From Methanomassiliicoccus sp. UBA6 (lineage in GTDB: Archaea; Thermoplasmatota; Thermoplasmata; Methanomassiliicoccales; Methanomassiliicoccaceae), in the NCBI GenBank assembly GCA_002508545.1, contig DAVH01000049.1, positions 12,962 through 24,180 of the forward strand: a stretch of DNA of 11,219 bases, given 5' to 3'. The position numbers and the translations under genes are program-made. The notes beneath the pieces are model-generated. The model ran no database searches and was not told the origin of the DNA. It worked only from the letters and a program-made list of their open reading frames with translations. Positions 7,169 to 11,219 of the stretch are shown one piece after another (the stretch's first letter is position 1; each line of letters starts with the position of its first letter).

Positions 7169-7954
7169 GTGGGAGCGGCGTCGCTGGCGGCGGCCGCGCT
7201 GATGGCGGCGTGCGCGGTGGGCGCTGCTCTGCTTCTATTAGGTAAAGGCTCCTTGGTCCGGATCGTCCAGGGGCTTAAGGATGAGCGATCGTTCATAGTG
7301 CTGACGGCCGCGGCTCTGATCGCGGTGCGCGTCGCGACGTCCGTGGTCGGGGCCCTGGTTCAACCCATCATAGCAATTCCGACCTCCGACCACGCCCTTC
7401 AACCTCTCGTCCTGTGGCTGCAGGAGAGCGTCATCTCAGGCACCGGCATCGCCGCGCTCAGCGCGGTCTACGTGCTCCTCTACGTCTTCATGCTCGTGCT
7501 TATCCCCCTCGTCCTCCTCGCCGAGGACCGCGGGCGGTTCCGCAGATGCGTGATGGCGCTCGTCCTCGCCTACTCCATCTCGCTGGTGCTCCACATCCTC
7601 ATCGGATCGGTGCGCCCGGGGCTGGACCCGGCATCGGGCATCGCCCCCCTGCTGTACGGAGACCCGGTCTGGGGGCCCCTGTCCGAAGGCCTCATGGGCC
7701 GGGGGAGCTCGTTCCCCAGCACCCACATGACCTCCATCACCGTAATGTGCATGGCGGCATGGGGTGTGAGAAGGCTGAGGATCTTCTCCCTGGCGATGCT
7801 GGCAATCATGTCGATCGCCGTGCTCTGTCTCGGGGTCCACTGGCCCGCGGACGTCGCCGCAGGGGTGATCACCGGCGCCGGTAGCTACCTCGCCGTTGCG
7901 CTTATAGAAAAGAAGGCGGGGGAAAGGGGTTTCATCCGATGGAGACCAGGGTGA
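7169..7954 (+). CDS. PAP2-fold membrane phosphatase or head-group transferase
   Basis: Polytopic membrane protein of 261 residues with about six hydrophobic segments and the PAP2 (type 2 phosphatidate phosphatase) core. Motif 1 ends in RP (149-150), but the family Lys seven residues before Arg is His142. Motif 2 is PSTH with His186 (usually PSGH). Motif 3 has LGVHWPAD with His224 and Asp228, while the usual Ser-Arg pair six to seven residues before His is Ala217-Val218. The two catalytic histidines are therefore kept and part of the phosphate pocket is changed. Possible roles are dephosphorylation of a lipid or polyprenyl pyrophosphate, or transfer of a phospho-head group as in inositol-phosphoceramide-type PAP2 proteins. 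The GTG start at 7169 is five bases after the previous stop, with GAGGA at 7155-7159. An ATG at 7202 is an alternative without a visible binding site. The 3' end overlaps the convergent FKBP gene. Confidence 0.85.
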   Translation: MGAASLAAAALMAACAVGAALLLLGKGSLVRIVQGLKDERSFIVLTAAALIAVRVATSVVGALVQPIIAIPTSDHALQPLVLWLQESVISGTGIAALSAVYVLLYVFMLVLIPLVLLAEDRGRFRRCVMALVLAYSISLVLHILIGSVRPGLDPASGIAPLLYGDPVWGPLSEGLMGRGSSFPSTHMTSITVMCMAAWGVRRLRIFSLAMLAIMSIAVLCLGVHWPADVAAGVITGAGSYLAVALIEKKAGERGFIRWRPG

Positions 7955-8822
7955 TGGTGAACGTCAGGTCCTGTCCCAAGATCTGGTTGTTCCTATCGAT
8001 CACTGCCGTTCCCGCGGCCTCGTCCACGCTCTTGACATAGAGTCGGCCGGAAACACCGTCCATTCCCTTCACCGCCATCGCGCTGGAGGAGTCCAGATCG
8101 TGATGCACGATGATCATCTGGTTCGTGTTGTCGATATTGACGGTGATGTTCCACCCGTAGCTCGGGTCGGTGGGTGAGGCGTGAGCGCGGTAGGTAGCGC
8201 CGTCCGTGGCCATGTTCTGCATGCGGACGGTCTTCTTGTCAACGTTCGTGGTCCACACCTGCCAACCGTGGTTCGGATCAGTGTACAGCTTGTTGCTCGT
8301 CGGTGTCTCCCCGAAGTAGGCCTCGAAATCGTCCACACTCATTTCCTTGTACATCGGCACGGACTCGGTGAGGTTCATGGTGGTGATCTTCGACTCGTTG
8401 GCCGGTCCGTAAGCGTCCTCCACCGGGATGACGATCGTTCTCGTCTCCCCGACCTTCATTCCCAGGACCCCGGTCTCGAACCCGTCGATCATCTGTCCTT
8501 GACCCACGGTGAAGTTGAGGGTGCTGTACTTGCTCTGGTCCCCGCGGAAGCCGAAGAACAGGGACTTCGGGTAGGTGACGTTGTCGATGGCAACGGAGTA
8601 CAGGGAGGTGTCGAACACCTGACCATTCGGCAGCATGCCGATGTAGTTGACCCGCACCAGGTCGCCCGTCTTGACCGACCTGCCGCCGTCGAAAATTATG
8701 TCATCGTCATCCAGCAGCACATAGGCGCCGACCGATGACACGATCACTATTATCACGAGAATAATGGCTGCCAAGGCCCCCTTTCCTTTCAGCCAGCCCG
8801 GTCTCGAGGATTTTGAGCCCAT
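7932..8822 (-). CDS. Membrane-anchored FKBP-type peptidyl-prolyl isomerase, extracytoplasmic
   Basis: Predicted cis-trans prolyl isomerase and chaperone of 296 residues, placed outside the membrane. A basic N-terminus (KSSRPGWLKGKG) is followed by one hydrophobic segment at about 15-37 with no lipobox or clear cleavage site, so it is probably an uncleaved anchor. The FKBP core runs from about 50 to 140: Tyr60 (RVNYIG), VFDTS at 69-73, TVGQGQMIDGFETG, MKVGETRTIVIP and AYG at 137-139. The last strand LTFTITLVSIG is at 286-296. Between them lies an insertion of about 140 residues, at the place where SlyD-like FKBPs carry their insert-in-flap domain but larger than the usual 50-70. Five N-x-S/T sequons (Asn81, 103, 142, 150, 225) all lie in the exported part. 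An ATTAAATG at 8853-8860 (- strand) could be the TATA box, and GGGTGG at 8832-8837 a weak ribosome binding site. It overlaps the PAP2 gene tail to tail by 23 bases. Confidence 0.9.
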   Translation of the reverse strand: MGSKSSRPGWLKGKGALAAIILVIIVIVSSVGAYVLLDDDDIIFDGGRSVKTGDLVRVNYIGMLPNGQVFDTSLYSVAIDNVTYPKSLFFGFRGDQSKYSTLNFTVGQGQMIDGFETGVLGMKVGETRTIVIPVEDAYGPANESKITTMNLTESVPMYKEMSVDDFEAYFGETPTSNKLYTDPNHGWQVWTTNVDKKTVRMQNMATDGATYRAHASPTDPSYGWNITVNIDNTNQMIIVHHDLDSSSAMAVKGMDGVSGRLYVKSVDEAAGTAVIDRNNQILGQDLTFTITLVSIG

Positions 8823-8887
8823 CAGAAAACCACCCTATGATTCTGGAAGGGCCATTTAATGATTTGGGCAGGGCGGCGACGCTTGGT

Positions 8888-8900
8888 CCAGCAGCGCTGG
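8888..8900. promoter_or_regulatory. Short palindrome in the FKBP-thrS divergent region
   Basis: CCAGC-AGC-GCTGG is a perfect 5-base inverted repeat between the divergent FKBP and thrS genes, about 60 bases before the thrS start. It could be an operator. It is short and GC-rich, so the evidence is weak. The rest of 8823-8955 holds only the two promoter-like boxes. Confidence 0.22.
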
Positions 8901-8925
8901 CAACTCGCTCCCCACCTGAGAACTG

Positions 8926-8932
8926 TAAAATA
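8926..8932 (+). promoter_or_regulatory. TATA-like box for thrS
   Basis: TAAAATA is centred 27 bases before the ATG at 8956, and no ribosome binding site stands before that ATG. This again fits a leaderless mRNA and supports 8956 over the in-frame GTG at 8941. Confidence 0.6.
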
Positions 8933-8955
8933 CGGGGCAGGTGTTACGACAGCCG

Positions 8956-10665
8956 ATGAAGACCCTCTACATTCACTCTGACTACCTGGAGTACTCCGTG
9001 AAGAAACGGACCCCCGTGGCAGATCAGATCACCGATCAGGAGAAGCAGGGCCGCTGGGAAGAGGTCCTTATCGATTTCATCAGCGTGGAGAAGCAGGACG
9101 AGGAGGATCTCGAGGGCATCGCCCAGAGAGCCGTGGCGGACGTGCTGGAGGTGGCGAAGAAGGTAGGGGCGGAGAGGATAGTCCTCTATCCCTACGCGCA
9201 CCTGTCGTCCTCGCTCAGCTCGCCGGACGCGGGCAAGAAGATGCTGCGGACCATGGAGGCCCTGCTGCAGAAGGAGGGGGTCGAGGTCCACCGCGCTCCC
9301 TTCGGGTGGTACAAGGCGTTCAAGATGAGCTGCAAGGGCCACCCCCTCTCGGAGCTGTCCCGCGAGATCAAGGTGACCGAGAAGAAGCAGGTCGAGGTCG
9401 AGGACTTCGATCCCGTCCAGCTGCTCAAGCAGGTCTCCAGGTCCAAGCTGAGCAAGGGCGATCTCAAGGAGAACGATCACCGCATCATCGGGCAGAAGCT
9501 TGACCTGTTCAGCTTCTACGATGTCGCTCCGGGCATGGTGTTCTGGCATCCCAAGGGGATGACCATCAGGAACGCCCTCATCGAGTTCTCCAGGGAGGAG
9601 CACCGCAGGGCGGACTACAAGGAGATCCGCACCCCGCAGGTGATGAGCGACATCTTGTGGAAGGTCTCCGGCCACTGGGGGCACTACAAGGACAACATCT
9701 TCCTGACCAACTACGACGAGCGGCAGTTCGCGGTCAAGCCGATGAACTGCCCCGGGGGTATACTGGTCTTCAAGAGCAAGGAGAAGAGCTACCGCGACCT
9801 GCCGTTAAGAGTACTGGAATATGGTGACGTCCACCGCGTGGAGCTCTCCGGGGTGCTGTCCGGCCTGTTCCGGGTGATCCAGTTCACCCAGGACGACGCG
9901 CACATATACTGCACCGAGGAGCAGCTGGACGCGGAGCTGGGCGGCGTGATGGCCCTCGTGGACCGCTTCTACCGCCTGTTCGGCTTCCAGTACCGCATGG
10001 AGCTGTCGACGAAGCCGGAGAACGCCATGGGCGATCCCGCGCTGTGGGAGCGGGCGGAGGCTGCGCTGCGCAAGGCCCTCGAGGACCGCGGCGTCAAGTA
10101 CGAGGTCAACGAGGGCGACGGCGCCTTCTACGGGCCCAAGATCGACTTCAAGATCAAGGACTCCCTGGGCCGCGAGTGGCAGACCGCGACGATACAGCTC
10201 GACTTCCAGATGCCCGAGCGTTTCCAGCTGGAGTATGCCGGCGACGACGGCAAGATGCACCGGCCGATCATGCTCCACCGGACCGTGTACGGCTCCCTGG
10301 AGAGGTTCATGGGGATACTGCTGGAGCACCTCAACGGCAACCTGCCGGTGTGGCTGGCGCCGGTCCAGCTCAGGGTCATCTCGTTCAAGGACAGCAACAA
10401 CCAGGCGGCCGCGGACATCTACAACCGGTTCCGCGACCTCGGGTTCCGGGCCGAGCTGGACCAGAGCTACGGAACGGTCGAGGGAAAGATAAGGGACGCG
10501 GAGCTGCAGAAGATCCCCTACATCATCGTGATAGGGGACAAGGAGGAGCAGAGCGGTACCCTGGCCATCAGGCGGCACGGGACCAAGGCCCCGAAGTACG
10601 GGGTCAAGTTCGACGACTTCGTGAAGCAGCTCACTGAGGAGTCGGACCCCCACCGTCAGATATGA
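8956..10665 (+). CDS. thrS: Threonyl-tRNA synthetase (archaeal editing domain, bacterial-type catalytic core)
   Basis: Charges tRNA-Thr and removes mischarged serine; cytoplasmic class II synthetase of 569 residues. Residues 1-140 are the archaeal editing domain related to D-aminoacyl-tRNA deacylase: MKTLYIHSDYLEYSVKK, PYAHLSSSL with His82, and FGWYKAFKMSCKGHPL with Tyr119 and Lys120, the positions known to serve editing in Pyrococcus ThrRS. The catalytic core starts near 165 with DHRIIGQKLDLFSFYD and shows FWHPKGMTIRN, MNCPG (zinc ligand Cys265), FTQDDAHIYC (His316) and motif 3 around MLHRTVYGSLERF (His441). The anticodon-binding domain begins at about PVWLAPVQLRVI (465) and ends at the C-terminus. 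The bacterial TGS and second editing domains are absent. The core resembles bacterial ThrRS far more than the usual archaeal form (see findings). The ATG at 8956 matches the family start. Confidence 0.96.
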   Translation: MKTLYIHSDYLEYSVKKRTPVADQITDQEKQGRWEEVLIDFISVEKQDEEDLEGIAQRAVADVLEVAKKVGAERIVLYPYAHLSSSLSSPDAGKKMLRTMEALLQKEGVEVHRAPFGWYKAFKMSCKGHPLSELSREIKVTEKKQVEVEDFDPVQLLKQVSRSKLSKGDLKENDHRIIGQKLDLFSFYDVAPGMVFWHPKGMTIRNALIEFSREEHRRADYKEIRTPQVMSDILWKVSGHWGHYKDNIFLTNYDERQFAVKPMNCPGGILVFKSKEKSYRDLPLRVLEYGDVHRVELSGVLSGLFRVIQFTQDDAHIYCTEEQLDAELGGVMALVDRFYRLFGFQYRMELSTKPENAMGDPALWERAEAALRKALEDRGVKYEVNEGDGAFYGPKIDFKIKDSLGREWQTATIQLDFQMPERFQLEYAGDDGKMHRPIMLHRTVYGSLERFMGILLEHLNGNLPVWLAPVQLRVISFKDSNNQAAADIYNRFRDLGFRAELDQSYGTVEGKIRDAELQKIPYIIVIGDKEEQSGTLAIRRHGTKAPKYGVKFDDFVKQLTEESDPHRQI

Positions 10666-10670
10666 GCGCT

Positions 10671-10720
10671 CCCTCCGGGCTGCCGAAGGGCCGGTGATGC
10701 CGCAAACACCTTCCCTTTTT
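10671..10720 (+). terminator. Hairpin and poly-T after thrS, probable terminator
   Basis: CCCTCCGG (10671-10678) and CCGAAGGG (10683-10690) form an 8-base stem with one mismatch and a GCTG loop, five bases after the thrS stop. A run of five T follows at 10716-10720. The two are too far apart for a bacterial-type terminator, but the T run alone can act in archaea. The remaining convergent gap to 10801 shows nothing else I can support. Confidence 0.45.
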
Positions 10721-10801
10721 CGTTCCATCTTCGAGCTTCGTACCGCTGTTGCTAGCAAATATCGATCCCGTGGAGATCCGTACACCGAAAATCCGAGTAC
10801 A

Positions 10802-11219
10802 TCACCCCAGCTCGAAGGTGGTGATCCCGAACACCTTGTGGATGGGGGTTGAAGTCGCTTCCTTGGTGTAGATCCTGGCGGTGGTGAACCGCTCCTCGAG
10901 CTCCAGGTCCCTCGCCATGGCCATGGCCTCGGTGTTCGGCTCAGGCACATCCAGGAAATACTCCTTCCCGGGAATGGCGGAGACCAGGCCGCGGAGGATC
11001 TTCTGTGCGACCTCGCGGTCATCGGCGAAGAGGGGCCCGATCCGGAAGCCCGTCCGGCAGGGCCGCACCGCTCCGAATCCCTTGATGCCGTGAGCGGCGA
11101 GAGCCGCGAAGGCGGTAGTGCCCTCCTGCTCCAGGAACGAAGTAAGGAAGGCGCCCCGCTCCGCCCCGAAGACCTCCGCGTCATAGCGCACCAGGGCTTC
11201 GTGATCTACCTCAACCATA
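10802..11219 (-). CDS. GNAT-family N-acetyltransferase, C-terminal part (5' end outside window)
   Basis: The 138 visible residues match the C-terminal half of a two-domain GNAT protein of the Acetyltransf_18 type. They include YDAEVFGAERGAFL, a KGFGAVRPCRTGFRIGPLFAD segment where the chain passes through the second domain, a YFLDVPEPN motif, and the family ending VFGITTFELG. Whole family members usually have about 270-290 residues with the acetyl-CoA-binding GNAT domain first, so that domain should lie beyond the window end. The Met at 11218 is probably internal, since it would start the protein directly at the second domain; a short single-domain form cannot be excluded. The substrate is not known. 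It is convergent with thrS and shares no operon with anything visible here. Confidence 0.8.
   Translation of the reverse strand, partial: MVEVDHEALVRYDAEVFGAERGAFLTSFLEQEGTTAFAALAAHGIKGFGAVRPCRTGFRIGPLFADDREVAQKILRGLVSAIPGKEYFLDVPEPNTEAMAMARDLELEERFTTARIYTKEATSTPIHKVFGITTFELG

Noticed and set aside
9805..11184. A 459-codon open frame on the - strand across the end of thrS and the GNAT gene
   Set aside because: It covers two clearly identified genes in other frames, and its translation has shadow-like composition without family motifs.

Overview
The window is high-GC DNA that looks archaeal. The threonyl-tRNA synthetase carries the archaeal D-aminoacyl-tRNA deacylase-like editing domain, thiamin synthesis uses a ThiD-ThiN fusion, and there is a membrane-anchored long-type FKBP. 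Several genes have a TATA-like box centred about 27 bases before the start codon and no ribosome binding site, which is the layout of leaderless archaeal mRNAs. A high-GC member of Thermoplasmatota, such as the Methanomassiliicoccales, is my best guess. That placement is inference, because no rRNA or lineage-defining gene is present.

Layout. (1) 1-2449, + strand: the 3' part of argG and all of argH, the last two steps of arginine synthesis, separated by 82 bases with a poly-T tract. (2) 2450-2898: a convergent junction with a strong two-part hairpin, then a small unrecognised gene on the - strand. (3) 2899-3015: a compact divergent promoter region with one TATA-like box per direction. (4) 3016-7954, + strand: a tight run of five genes: thiDN, a GT4 glycosyltransferase, a DedA/VTT membrane protein, a second GT4 glycosyltransferase, and a PAP2-fold membrane enzyme. 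The last four look like a membrane-lipid or surface-glycan module, possibly read through from the thiDN promoter or from an internal site near 4167-4184. (5) 7932-8822, - strand: a membrane-anchored extracytoplasmic FKBP isomerase with five N-glycosylation sequons, overlapping the PAP2 gene tail to tail. (6) 8956-10665, + strand: thrS, an archaeal editing domain joined to a bacterial-type catalytic core. (7) 10802-11219, - strand: the C-terminal part of a GNAT acetyltransferase, cut by the window end.

Most of the window is metabolic and informational core. The points most worth a second look are the ThiN domain that appears to lack two residues reported as essential, the chimeric ThrRS, the PAP2 enzyme with changed phosphate-binding residues inside the glycosyltransferase cluster, and an 18-base near-perfect palindrome with a TATA-like centre inside the 3' end of thiDN. 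I see no CRISPR array, tRNA, rRNA, transposon or defence system.
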